In this document: positions 9,597-17,947 of the stretch, in pieces
How the letters are laid out: the number at the start of each line of letters is the position of its first letter
How positions within the stretch are numbered: the stretch's first letter is position 1
Source: SAR11 cluster bacterium PRT-SC02
GTDB taxonomy: Bacteria; Pseudomonadota; Alphaproteobacteria; Pelagibacterales; Pelagibacteraceae
Reading direction: 5' to 3'
Assembly: GCA_001321855.1 (NCBI GenBank)
Contig: JPUP01000078.1
Location: 1 to 64,000 of the forward strand
Length of the DNA: 64,000 nt
Made by a program: the position numbers and the translations under genes
Notes under the pieces: model-generated
Database searches by the model: none
What the model was told of the DNA's origin: nothing
What the model saw: only the letters and a program-made list of their open reading frames with translations

Positions 9597-10495
9597 TGGA
9601 ACTCTACATCAAACTGATAGACGTCATACTCCCTGTTTTTTTTGTAATTGGTATAGGGTACTATCTCGGTAGAAAAGATCCTAATTTTAACACTGATTTT
9701 ATAACTACATTGGCTGGTAATGTAGGTACACCTGCGATGATTTTTTATACTATTACATCAACAGGTGTAACTTTAGAAACATTTATAGAATATTTTATTT
9801 ATGCTTTAGTTATAATTGGAGGTTTTGCTGCAATAGGTTTAATTGTTCTTGCTTTAATGAAAAAAGACATTGTGAGTGAACTCCCTCCATTAATACTTCC
9901 AAATACTGGTAATATGGGTATTCCTATTTGCCTTTTTGCCTATGGGACAGAAGGTCTGGGTATAGCCTCAGCTATAGCATCAGTAATCATCTTACTGCAC
10001 TTCACGTTAGGTGTTCTTTTAGCAAAAAAAAGTTTTTCACTTAAAATATTGATTGCTAATATGCCTATTTACGGGATAATAGCAGCTGTAATTGTTTTAT
10101 ATTACGATTGGGATGTTCCTGGTTTTGTAGTAAACACGACCTTTTTATTAACTTACGCAACAATTTTTCTGGTTCTTATGTCTTTAGGAATTGCTTTAAC
10201 AAAGTTAAAAGTCGTTTCATGGTTAAATGCATCAATTTTAAGTTGTGTGAGAATTATAATTGGACCAATAATTGGTTTTAGTTTAATTCAATATTTAAAT
10301 CTTAGTGGAGTAGCGGCTGGAGTGCTTTTAATTCAATCTGCAATGCCAAGTGCTATTTTAACTTATTTAGTAGGTTCGATGTATTCAGAGAGAAGGGTAG
10401 TCGATAGTATTGCTAGTGTTATAGTTACTTCCACTATAATGTCATTTATAACTATCCCTTTTGTAGTTTATTTTAGTCTTAAATATTTTCAGTAA
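9596..10495 (+). CDS. AEC-family transporter (auxin efflux carrier-like)
   Basis: A 299-aa, roughly ten-segment membrane protein. It shows the AEC layout: N-terminal LPVFFVIGIGYYLG, a central polar break, the segment LILPNTGNMGIPICLFAYG containing the family NTGNxGxP motif, and a C-terminal AMPSAILTYLVGSMYS. Bacterial members move organic acids or similar metabolites; the substrate is unknown. The start codon overlaps the stop of the preceding transporter, so the two are probably expressed together. It ends this plus-strand operon. Confidence 0.88.
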   Translation: MELYIKLIDVILPVFFVIGIGYYLGRKDPNFNTDFITTLAGNVGTPAMIFYTITSTGVTLETFIEYFIYALVIIGGFAAIGLIVLALMKKDIVSELPPLILPNTGNMGIPICLFAYGTEGLGIASAIASVIILLHFTLGVLLAKKSFSLKILIANMPIYGIIAAVIVLYYDWDVPGFVVNTTFLLTYATIFLVLMSLGIALTKLKVVSWLNASILSCVRIIIGPIIGFSLIQYLNLSGVAAGVLLIQSAMPSAILTYLVGSMYSERRVVDSIASVIVTSTIMSFITIPFVVYFSLKYFQ

Positions 10496-10874
10496 ATACA
10501 GTAGCTTACAGCAAATAATTAATGTTTTAGACTATAAGATTAGTAAATATTACTTACTTAAAATTTAATTTTACAAACAAATACCATTAAAATGATAATA
10601 AATATGCCTTAAACTAATAAAAAATATAAGTTTTTTTTTAATTTTTAATTATAAAAAGTGTTATTTAATAAAAAACACAGAAGAAACCAAAAAAAATTGA
10701 CTAAAAATTAGCATTATATATTCAAGCCTTGCAGTTAAGGAATATATCGTTTAATCGTCCATATGAGTGGTTTTTTTTGCGATCAATATTAATTCTATGC
10801 AACCATGCCTTGTATTCATGCAATTTACAATAATTAAATGGCTTATTAGCTAGAACCGTTGGTATTAAATACTT
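10496..10874. other. 379-bp gene-free stretch at the edge of the accessory region
   Basis: Very AT-rich and without a convincing gene or strong terminator. The right part (10722-10874, minus strand) holds an open frame of about 50 codons continuing in frame after the alkyltransferase stop, ending TGA at 10722. It contains residues such as W, C and H not expected of random A/T and has no ATG. It may be a decayed coding remnant. The left ~220 bases are low complexity. No copy of the tRNA-Pro 3' end was seen here. Confidence 0.4.
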
Positions 10875-11153
10875 TTAGAATGAAAAACCCTCTTTTTTTA
10901 ATAATTTTCGCTTTGTTTTAATACCTCCTCTACCAGAGTAACCGCCTAATCGTCCATCAGTTCTTATCACTCTATGACATGGTATTACAGGAGGATAGGG
11001 GTTTCTCGCTATTGCGTTTGCCACCGCCCTTACTGACTTTGGCTTTCGAACCGCTTTTGCAACCTCTAGATACGTTTTTACTTTACCCCTAGGTATTTTT
11101 TTAAGGTATTTCCAAACTTTTATTTGAAAATGAGTACCCTTAAGTTTAATCAT
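10875..11153 (-). CDS. Methylated-DNA-[protein]-cysteine methyltransferase / ATL-type, short
   Basis: Suicide repair protein family that removes alkyl groups from O6-alkylguanine. The 92 aa contain only the helix-turn-helix/active-site domain: KVWKYLKKIPRGKVKTY, ARNPYPPVIPCHRVI and GRLGGYSG. The acceptor cysteine is C59 in PCHRV, so it is not an alkyltransferase-like protein with the Cys replaced. The usual N-terminal domain of Ogt/Ada is absent. The start overlaps the end of the 54-aa membrane protein gene, making an operon of three. Confidence 0.88.
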   Translation of the reverse strand: MIKLKGTHFQIKVWKYLKKIPRGKVKTYLEVAKAVRKPKSVRAVANAIARNPYPPVIPCHRVIRTDGRLGGYSGRGGIKTKRKLLKKEGFSF

Positions 11154-11310
11154 AAAGAAGAAAAGCTAAAAAGCTAATGGCAATTATAAAAATAAAGATA
11201 AATGTTGTTTTAACTGTTTTTTTTTTACTATCTTTAATTTTTTCCCAATAATTGAGACTAAAGTAGACTAGAGCAATAAAAAGGCCGCCAATCAATATAT
11301 ATTTTATCAT
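11146..11310 (-). CDS. Small two-segment membrane protein (54 aa)
   Basis: Not in the ORF track. ATG at 11310 opens a 54-codon frame beginning MIKYILIGGLFIALVYF and ending AFLLYD. It has two hydrophobic segments (residues 3-18 and 37-53) around a lysine-rich loop, so both ends would lie on the same side of the membrane. An AAGGA motif sits 6-7 bases before ATG, the start is 1 base after the stop of the cyclophilin-like gene, and the stop overlaps the start of the alkyltransferase gene by 8 bases. The coupling makes a real gene likely. Function is not recognised. Confidence 0.65.
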   Translation of the reverse strand: MIKYILIGGLFIALVYFSLNYWEKIKDSKKKTVKTTFIFIFIIAISFLAFLLYD

Positions 11311-11311
11311 T

Positions 11312-11689
11312 TTAATCCTTCAAAACCTCAATAATATCACCATCTCTAGATCCCTCTAGTTTCTTTAATTCATGCGGGTTATTCGCTTTAGCCCATAGAT
11401 TAGCTGATGAAACAAGCCTAATTTCGTCCTTTTTGCTTGCAGGAGTAGGACCAAAACCTATTGCAATGGCGTTTCCTTGGTTCCAAAAAGCTATCTCACC
11501 AATGTTAAAGACCTCTTTAGCGTTCTTTTCAGGCTTAATTGTATTCTTTGGTATATAAAAATACACTTCCTTACCCCAAGTGTTTACTTTTGATTTAATT
11601 GGAAGCATAGAATAAATTTCTTTACCTGTTGAAGTGTCCATCACTTTGCATTTAATTGACATATTCATAATTTTAATTTTTATATTCAT
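11312..11689 (-). CDS. Cyclophilin-like fold protein
   Basis: About 125 aa from ATG 11689; the track start is a TTG three codons upstream. The patterns NTWGKEVYFYIP, VFNIGEIAFWNQGNAIAIGFGPTP and a final GDIIEV match the small bacterial cyclophilin-like beta-barrel family (TM1367-type). These lack demonstrated prolyl isomerase activity, and the cellular role is unknown. It starts a minus-strand trio with the 54-aa membrane protein and the alkyltransferase, and is divergent from the recombinase gene. Confidence 0.7.
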   Translation of the reverse strand: MNIKIKIMNMSIKCKVMDTSTGKEIYSMLPIKSKVNTWGKEVYFYIPKNTIKPEKNAKEVFNIGEIAFWNQGNAIAIGFGPTPASKKDEIRLVSSANLWAKANNPHELKKLEGSRDGDIIEVLKD

Positions 11690-11714
11690 TCCAAACAACT
11701 CTTAATTTAATATA

Positions 11715-11743
11715 TTGACATCAAATTAGAACTAATATATTAT
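11715..11743 (+). promoter_or_regulatory. Near-consensus sigma70 promoter for the recombinase gene
   Basis: TTGACA (perfect -35) is followed after exactly 17 bases by TATTAT (5 of 6 to consensus). Transcription would begin near 11750, inside the inverted repeat that starts at the last base of the -10 box, and 26 bases before the ATG of the recombinase. Confidence 0.6.
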
Positions 11744-11769
11744 TTCCGATAATTAATGGTTATCGGAAA
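11743..11769. repeat. Perfect 10-bp inverted repeat with 7-base spacer before the recombinase
   Basis: TTTCCGATAA and TTATCGGAAA are exact reverse complements around TTAATGG. The arms and spacer have the size of a tyrosine-recombinase core site (two arms, 6-8 bp crossover region). The position across the predicted transcription start also fits an operator or a 5' stem-loop in the mRNA. No second copy was spotted in the window by eye. Confidence 0.75.
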
Positions 11770-11775
11770 AAACAT

Positions 11776-12693
11776 ATGAATAAACTTGTAGTTGATATAA
11801 AATCCCTTGAGCTAGATACTTTGAAGAATCTTAGTAATGCCAAGGCAGATAATACTTTAAGAGCATATAAAGCTGATTATAGAGATTTTTTAGAGTTTTG
11901 TACAAAACATAGTTTTAAATCAATGCCAACAGAACCAAAAATAGTAGCTCTCTATCTCACTCATTTATCAAAATACTCTAAATTCAGCACTTTAAAAAGA
12001 AGATTGGCCTCTATTAGCGTTATACATAAATTAAAAGGACACTACATTGATACTAAACATCCTCTAATAATGGAAAATCTTTTAGGTATAAAAAGATTAA
12101 GAGGAAGTAATCAAAAAGCAAAAAAGCCGTTATTAATCAATGAGTTAAAAACAATTATTGATGTAATAGATAAAAGTAAAAATAAATTTTTAAAAAAAAC
12201 AAGGAATAAATCGTTAATACTTCTGGGTTTTGCTGGAGGCTTTAGACGATCAGAACTAGTTTCTATTGATTACGATGATATAGATTTTGTAAGTGAAGGT
12301 GTGAAAATATTTATTAAAAGGTCAAAAACAGATCAATCAGGTGAAGGGATGATTAAAGCAATACCCTATTTCATAAATGAGCAATATTGCCCTGTTAAAA
12401 ACTTGAAGAATTGGATTAATTTATCAGATATAAAAACAGGCAAAGTTTTTGATATATCTGACAAAAGTGTTTCCTTATTAATTAAAAAATATGCCGCATT
12501 AGCAGGCCTCGATGAAAAAAAATATTCAGGTCATAGTTTAAGGTCAGGATTTGCAACCTCAACAGCTGAGTCTGGCGCTGAAGAGAGAAACATTATGGCT
12601 ATGACAGGCCACAAGTCAACTCAGATGGTCAGGAGATACATTAAAGAGGCTAATTTATTTAAAAACAACGCATTAAAAAAATTAAAAGTATGA
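11776..12693 (+). CDS. Tyrosine recombinase / integrase (XerC/D-like)
   Basis: Site-specific DNA recombinase of 305 aa. Residues 1-105 form a SAM-like N-terminal DNA-binding domain; the catalytic domain has the full set R157 (FRRSEL), K184, H253 and R256 (GHSLRSGF), H279 (TGHKS) and nucleophile Y288 (RRYIKEA). No catalytic residue is missing. Length and short N-terminus fit a Xer-like or minimal integrase, not a large phage integrase with an arm-binding domain. No excisionase or phage genes are nearby. The next gene overlaps its stop by 4 bases. Confidence 0.92.
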   Translation: MNKLVVDIKSLELDTLKNLSNAKADNTLRAYKADYRDFLEFCTKHSFKSMPTEPKIVALYLTHLSKYSKFSTLKRRLASISVIHKLKGHYIDTKHPLIMENLLGIKRLRGSNQKAKKPLLINELKTIIDVIDKSKNKFLKKTRNKSLILLGFAGGFRRSELVSIDYDDIDFVSEGVKIFIKRSKTDQSGEGMIKAIPYFINEQYCPVKNLKNWINLSDIKTGKVFDISDKSVSLLIKKYAALAGLDEKKYSGHSLRSGFATSTAESGAEERNIMAMTGHKSTQMVRRYIKEANLFKNNALKKLKV

Positions 12694-13772
12694 ATTATAT
12701 TAAAAATATAATTCTCTTTTTTGGCTCTATATTACTATCTTTTTTTTTAGTTTACTTAATTGTATTATTTTGGGTATCTATTAATGAAAAATATATTTCA
12801 GATAATAATTTTACAAATAAAGAAGAACTGAATTTTCACAGGAATTATTCAAACAAAGTTCATCATTTAAGAGGAAAACATTTCATTAAAGAAAATATTA
12901 AAAAAGAAGAGTACTTTTTTACAGAGGTTTCAAAATATTCAAAAAATAAGATCAATTTTTTAATACAAGGAGACTCATGGGCAGAATATCTATCAACAAA
13001 AAACCTATCTAAAAAGAAGCTTAATGAAATAGCAAAAATAAATAAAATTGGACTTATAAATGCCGGAATAGCATCGTTTTCCCCCTCGCCTATGACTGTG
13101 CAATTTCAAATTTTAAAAGATGATTTTAATATTTCACCTTCAGTGGTAATAGCAATAATAGATCAAACCGATATTGGTGATGAACTTTGCAGATATAGAT
13201 CAAAAATTAAATTTGATAAATACAAAAAAAAAATGTTTATAGAACGAGAAAAAAACACCGGAGCAATTTTTGACTATTCAAAATATTATAATTTTTCAGA
13301 AATTATATTTAAGAAGAGTAATTTTGAAAAAATTTATATAACAAATTATTATTTTAAAAAATTTTATCATGAAAATGTTTATAAATTTAAGAATAGAAAT
13401 ATTAAATCTTCAAAATGCACTTTTAAAGATATTCAAAAATATTTATTTAAGCTCGATGATGACGATGAAAATTATTTTATTAGTGTGTTAAACGCTTATA
13501 TTTCAAAAGTTTTAGGTTCAAAAAATAATATAAAATTATATATAATAAGTCATCCTCATAGAAAACATTTAAATAATAAGTATAATGTAAATATAAGTGA
13601 TATTATAGACAAATTAGAATTACCTAAAAATGCTTATCATATAAATTATACAAAAATAATTGATAAAAATACAAATTTAACAATCTTTGAAAAAGATGAT
13701 CCTGCATCACATCTAAGTGATAATTCTCAATCGCTATTTATTGAGAATATATTTAATTCAATTTTAAATTAA
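12690..13772 (+). CDS. SGNH-hydrolase-like membrane-anchored protein
   Basis: Residues 7-30 form a single N-terminal membrane segment; the rest would lie in the periplasm. SGNH/GDSL signatures are visible: LIQGDSWAEY (block I, S96), NAGIASFSPSP (Gly/Asn blocks) and DDPASHLSD (block V, H341). Such proteins often remove or transfer acyl groups on surface glycans. Overall the sequence is divergent, so the call rests on these blocks. It overlaps the recombinase stop by 4 bases and converges on the GT9 gene with a 4-base overlap. Confidence 0.55.
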   Translation: MNYIKNIILFFGSILLSFFLVYLIVLFWVSINEKYISDNNFTNKEELNFHRNYSNKVHHLRGKHFIKENIKKEEYFFTEVSKYSKNKINFLIQGDSWAEYLSTKNLSKKKLNEIAKINKIGLINAGIASFSPSPMTVQFQILKDDFNISPSVVIAIIDQTDIGDELCRYRSKIKFDKYKKKMFIEREKNTGAIFDYSKYYNFSEIIFKKSNFEKIYITNYYFKKFYHENVYKFKNRNIKSSKCTFKDIQKYLFKLDDDDENYFISVLNAYISKVLGSKNNIKLYIISHPHRKHLNNKYNVNISDIIDKLELPKNAYHINYTKIIDKNTNLTIFEKDDPASHLSDNSQSLFIENIFNSILN

Positions 13773-14767
13773 ACACATTCTATTATTTTTTTAGACATTG
13801 AAATCATTTGATCTCTAAATACTTTGTTATAATTTTTTAAATGATCAGTGTATTTTTGATAAAAATCAGCTTTATTTTCTTCAATAATATCAACAATTTT
13901 TGCATTAAAACAGCCTGCCAAGTGGGTTAAGGAACCGTGACATCCAACAAATATTTTGCATTTGCAAACAATTGAACAAACCTGAAAATAATTTTGTCTA
14001 TCTATTAAGAAAACTTTATTATTATTAATACTTTTTTCAAATAAATTGCCAGCGATAAATTTAAATTCTTTTTTAAGTTCTTCTAATAAATCTAAATTAG
14101 TGTTACCTGTTGTAATCACTATGTTCATCATAGTTTTCTTTACTAATGACTCAATAAAACTATTTAAATTTTCTTTGTTTACATTAATTTGCTTATATTT
14201 TTTGATATATTTATTTACGAACCATTTTTCATCAAAATGTAAAACTAAAAAACTCTCATCAAGGGGTAGTGATTTATTAAATTTATCAAAATCATTTTTA
14301 TTGTAAATATTTTTGTCCTGCTCTATTAATAATATATTATAATAATTTAAGATATTCTGAATTGTTTGAATTTTTGTTACTTTATATTCGTTATCAAAAA
14401 CATTTATTTTTCCTAAAATTTTAAATAATAAGAAATGAATAAACTTTACACAAACAAATATTTTTATTTCAGATTTTATAAAAAAAGAAAGAAATATAGA
14501 TCTATTCTTTCTATCAGCAGTTATTATATCAGTTATTTTTTCATTATTTATTAAATTAATAAATTTTCTTATTTCACTTATCTTTTTTTTTGGAAATAAA
14601 ACTACTTTATCTACGTATTTGTTATTTTTTATGAGTTCGTAATTCTTTTCTGAGGCAACAATTATTATTCTACAATTTTTAAAACTTCTTTTTAAAGACT
14701 TTATCAAAATTAATGTTAATAAAAAGTCCCCAACTCTGTCCGACCTGAAAATTAAAAAAGTTTTCAT
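13769..14767 (-). CDS. Glycosyltransferase family 9 (heptosyltransferase-like)
   Basis: 332 aa with the GT9 opening IFRSDRVGDFLLTLILIKSL and the C-terminal nucleotide-sugar site FVGCHGSLTHLAGCFNAKIVDI, which parallels the SG.tH.Aa..g.P motif of ADP-heptose:LPS heptosyltransferases. It probably adds a sugar to a lipid-linked or surface glycan at the inner membrane. It overlaps the upstream fusion glycosyltransferase by one base, so the two work in one operon. Donor and acceptor are unknown. Confidence 0.78.
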   Translation of the reverse strand: MKTFLIFRSDRVGDFLLTLILIKSLKRSFKNCRIIIVASEKNYELIKNNKYVDKVVLFPKKKISEIRKFINLINNEKITDIITADRKNRSIFLSFFIKSEIKIFVCVKFIHFLLFKILGKINVFDNEYKVTKIQTIQNILNYYNILLIEQDKNIYNKNDFDKFNKSLPLDESFLVLHFDEKWFVNKYIKKYKQINVNKENLNSFIESLVKKTMMNIVITTGNTNLDLLEELKKEFKFIAGNLFEKSINNNKVFLIDRQNYFQVCSIVCKCKIFVGCHGSLTHLAGCFNAKIVDIIEENKADFYQKYTDHLKNYNKVFRDQMISMSKKIIECV

Positions 14768-16905
14768 TAATTTTTCTTTTTATCCCACGCATATTTATTC
14801 TTATCTTTAATACCTAAAGTTCGCTTAATAATATAATTTGCAACTAAATCAGAATTAAACATTTTTAAATATTTTTCTTTCCCATTTTTGCCAATATTTC
14901 TTCTTAATTTTTCATCTTTAGATATTTTTATAATTTTTTCTGATAAATCGTCTAAATTTTTGTAAAAAACCATCTCATTTTCATTAAAAAAATCTCTATA
15001 TTTGGTTCTTTCATCAATTAATGTGACTAGTCCATTTCCAATAATTTGCGTAATTCTATCACTGCTGTAATATTTAATTGGTTCTCCCCTACTTAAATTT
15101 AAACCCATTTTTGAATTAGATATTGTCTTAAAATAATGGTCAGCCCATATAGGTTGAACTTTATCTAAACCATAGATATCAAACTTTACGTCATTAGTTC
15201 TTCTTATTAATTTATTAACAAAGTCAGCTCTGTCGTCAGATTTACCTGTTTTTAACACACCTCTATGTACACCGTGACTAAGAGCGAAGAAAACATCCAT
15301 ATTACAATTTTTTTTATAATTTTCTAATGTTTCAAATGATTTATCTGACGGATTTGGTATGAAATAATTTCCTATATTATTTGGCAAGAATTTTAAAACA
15401 TCTGGACTTGTAGTCAAAAAATTAGCCTCCAGATGTTTTGATTTATCTAATATTCTTTGTTTATTTCTTTCATAATCAGGTCCTTTTTTATTCAACGGAT
15501 CTAAAAACCACTGGGATATTTTTAAATTGGGATAATCATCTTTTAATTCACCAAGAGTTGCCTCAGAGATTAGATCGGCGTGACCTAAAATCAATAAATC
15601 TGGTTTAAAATTGTAGCAAGTTTTTTTTAATTTATCATTTAAATGCTTAGAGCCTGATAAATCATTATAATTTTTATAATACTTTTGAATGTCTCTATCA
15701 CTAAAATCTAAAATACTATGACCCAATCTAATAAAACCATTGTTTAATCTTCTTCCAGTGTTAAAAAATAACCTGCCATTATGTCTCTCATTAAAATTAG
15801 TGACATGTAGAATTCTTAAATTCTCAGATGATTTTATTGTGTTAAATCTATTAATAATTCCAAGTTTCTCTTCTCTATAATCATCAATTTTATTTGATAC
15901 ATAATTATGTGTAAGATAAAAATTTTTAAGCGACAACTTCTGTATTTTTCTTCTTAAAGAAACTTGTTTTATTAAATTATCTAAACTTTTAAATAATTCT
16001 TGGGGTGTAATTTTTTTTAAAATAATTCCATTAGTGATAGTTTCAGGTAAACCTCCTCTATTACTTATAATCACAGCGCATCCAGCCGAAGACGCTTCTA
16101 AGCTTGTTCGACCGAATGGTTCTTCCCACCTAGAACATACAACAGCAATACTAGTTTTTTTGTATATATCTAAAACTTTATTATGTTTTAGAAAACCATA
16201 ATTTATGAGATTTTTATGATTAAAGATTATTTTATCTCTTTGTTCATCGCCGATAACATTTGCTTTCCAGTTTGGATATTTTTTTAGTATTTTTAAAACT
16301 GCTGAACCAAAGATATCATACCCTTTTGATCTATTAAGCTTTCCAACAAAAGTAATGTAATTTTTCTTTTTTAATAGATTTACTTTTTGTTTTTTTGCCG
16401 ACTGAAAAACAACTAAAAGTTTTTCACTATTAACAAATTTATTTTGCATACCCTCCAAGAATCTTTTCTTTGACCAATTGCTATTAAAGATAATTTTAAA
16501 GCAATTTTTTAGTAAAAATTTTCTTTGATTGATAGTTTTTGATCCGGTCATAGTTAGAGGATCGTTATGAAAATATAGAACATAATTACGTTTTGAAAGA
16601 TTATTTACTAATTCGTTTAAATAATTAGGTCGATTATGTATTTCAATTAATTCCGAGGGGCTCTCTTTTTCAATACTGATAAAATTATTTACATATATTT
16701 TACTTTTACTTTGGAGTCTAAATTTTGAAAGAGGAATATTGTTGTATCTTAGCTTAAAACGTTCTTTGAAATTTGTATTACCATAAATGGTAATTTTATT
16801 TTTATACTTACTGATATTTACTGTATCTCTAACAAATAGTGAGACTGCGCCTGGATAAATTGGAGAAAAATTTTCTTTATATGGTAAAAGAATTGAAATT
16901 TTCAT
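14767..16905 (-). CDS. Two-domain glycosyltransferase (GT4 + CgeB-like)
   Basis: 712 aa. Residues about 1-345 are a GT4-type transferase with FVGKLNRSKGYDIF and SRWEEPFGRTSLEASSAGCAVI, including the EPFG..E pattern. Residues about 365-700 form a second module (ILHVTNFNERHNGRLF ... KMGLNLSRGEPIKYYSSDR ... EMVFYKNLDDL) resembling CgeB-type glycosyltransferases. One chain could add two successive sugars. It overlaps the GIY-YIG gene and GT9 by 1-4 bases. Base composition matches its neighbours. Confidence 0.8.
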   Translation of the reverse strand: MKISILLPYKENFSPIYPGAVSLFVRDTVNISKYKNKITIYGNTNFKERFKLRYNNIPLSKFRLQSKSKIYVNNFISIEKESPSELIEIHNRPNYLNELVNNLSKRNYVLYFHNDPLTMTGSKTINQRKFLLKNCFKIIFNSNWSKKRFLEGMQNKFVNSEKLLVVFQSAKKQKVNLLKKKNYITFVGKLNRSKGYDIFGSAVLKILKKYPNWKANVIGDEQRDKIIFNHKNLINYGFLKHNKVLDIYKKTSIAVVCSRWEEPFGRTSLEASSAGCAVIISNRGGLPETITNGIILKKITPQELFKSLDNLIKQVSLRRKIQKLSLKNFYLTHNYVSNKIDDYREEKLGIINRFNTIKSSENLRILHVTNFNERHNGRLFFNTGRRLNNGFIRLGHSILDFSDRDIQKYYKNYNDLSGSKHLNDKLKKTCYNFKPDLLILGHADLISEATLGELKDDYPNLKISQWFLDPLNKKGPDYERNKQRILDKSKHLEANFLTTSPDVLKFLPNNIGNYFIPNPSDKSFETLENYKKNCNMDVFFALSHGVHRGVLKTGKSDDRADFVNKLIRRTNDVKFDIYGLDKVQPIWADHYFKTISNSKMGLNLSRGEPIKYYSSDRITQIIGNGLVTLIDERTKYRDFFNENEMVFYKNLDDLSEKIIKISKDEKLRRNIGKNGKEKYLKMFNSDLVANYIIKRTLGIKDKNKYAWDKKKN

Positions 16906-17150
16906 AAATTAATAGATTTAATTATATTTCTCAATGCTCGGTTTTTTTTTAAGTAATACTCTCTGCTTAAAGCTTTTGATTTAGTTTCATAACACTCTTT
17001 GTATATAAGTTTCCATTTTCTACCTTTTGTAAACTTTGCTCCTTTACCTTTGTTGTGTAACTTTACTCGTTTTTGAAGATTATTAGTATATCCCACATAT
17101 GTGGTTTTTTTTTGCCCTAGAGATTTGAGCATATAAACATAGTAACTCAT
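16902..17150 (-). CDS. GIY-YIG domain protein (UPF0213-like)
   Basis: A stand-alone GIY-YIG domain of 82 aa. The signature reads YYVYMLKSL ... TYVGYTNNLQKRVKLHNKGKGAKFTKGRKWKLIY, with the conserved Arg in LQKRV and the Glu in SREYYLKK. Single-domain proteins of this type are common in bacteria with unclear biological role; some cut DNA. It lies 5 bases after the aldolase gene and overlaps the glycosyltransferase start by 4 bases. It could belong to either neighbouring set. Confidence 0.88.
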   Translation of the reverse strand: MSYYVYMLKSLGQKKTTYVGYTNNLQKRVKLHNKGKGAKFTKGRKWKLIYKECYETKSKALSREYYLKKNRALRNIIKSINL

Positions 17151-17155
17151 TGGGT

Positions 17156-17947
17156 TTAGTATCCCTTATTTTCTTTACCTTTTTGTGACCCTTTTAATTT
17201 TTCAATAGCTGTTTTAGCTCCTGCACTCATAAACCTTTGGTCAGCACCTACTGTTACAAAATCAAAACCAGCTTTTATCATTTCTTTTGCATAATCAGCT
17301 GTAGCATTGTGAATACCTGTAAATAATTTGTGTTTTTTTGCATTATCTAATATTTTCATTATTTGATCATATGTTTTTGATCCTTTGGGATTGTCGAAAC
17401 CGGGTTTTTGACCAATAGCCAAACTCAAATCTGCTGGACCGATATAAATACCGTCTAATTTTTTTGTGGTCATAATATCTTCTAAATTTTTAAGAGCTTC
17501 ACTTGTTTCAATCATTGCTAATTTTAGTATTTCTTCATCCGCAAAATCTGCATAGTCTGGGCCGCCGTATATAAGTCCTCTAATAGGTCCAAAGCTTCTG
17601 TATCCAAGTGGCGGATATAAACAAGCATTGACAAAATTTTCAGCTTCTTTTCTATTGCTAACCATTGGGCAAATTATACCATAGCAACCAGCATCTAAAA
17701 TTTTCATAATTTGTCCAGGTTCATTCCAATTAACTCTAGCCAATGGTGTTGTTTCAGTTGTGGATATAGCTTGTAGCATCTGTAAAGCGTTCGGATAATC
17801 GATTACACCGTGTTGCATATCAATAGTAAGAGAGTCCCAACCTTGATTTGCCATAACTTCTGCAGAGAAAGAACTTGGTATTTGCAACCAGCCATTAATA
17901 ATTGGTTCACCTTTTTTAAACATGGATTTAATCTTATTTTTTTTCAT
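17156..17947 (-). CDS. HpcH/HpaI-family class II aldolase
   Basis: 263-aa TIM-barrel aldolase that usually splits or joins pyruvate and an aldehyde with a divalent metal. Motifs: DSLTIDMQHGVIDYPNA (catalytic His), ARVNWNEPGQIMKILDAGCYGIICPMV, MIETSEALKNL (metal Glu) and YIGPADLSLAIG (metal Asp). It is one base from overlapping the aldehyde dehydrogenase gene, so they probably act in sequence, the aldolase releasing an aldehyde for oxidation. Beside iolD it is a candidate for the lower part of cyclitol breakdown; this is inference. Confidence 0.85.
   Translation of the reverse strand: MKKNKIKSMFKKGEPIINGWLQIPSSFSAEVMANQGWDSLTIDMQHGVIDYPNALQMLQAISTTETTPLARVNWNEPGQIMKILDAGCYGIICPMVSNRKEAENFVNACLYPPLGYRSFGPIRGLIYGGPDYADFADEEILKLAMIETSEALKNLEDIMTTKKLDGIYIGPADLSLAIGQKPGFDNPKGSKTYDQIMKILDNAKKHKLFTGIHNATADYAKEMIKAGFDFVTVGADQRFMSAGAKTAIEKLKGSQKGKENKGY

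Noticed and set aside
10752-10957. TAATCGTCCAT present at 10752 and 10947 as a possible att repeat
   Set aside because: Only 11 bases, one copy inside the alkyltransferase gene; both can be read as codons for Gly-Arg-Leu. Chance is enough.
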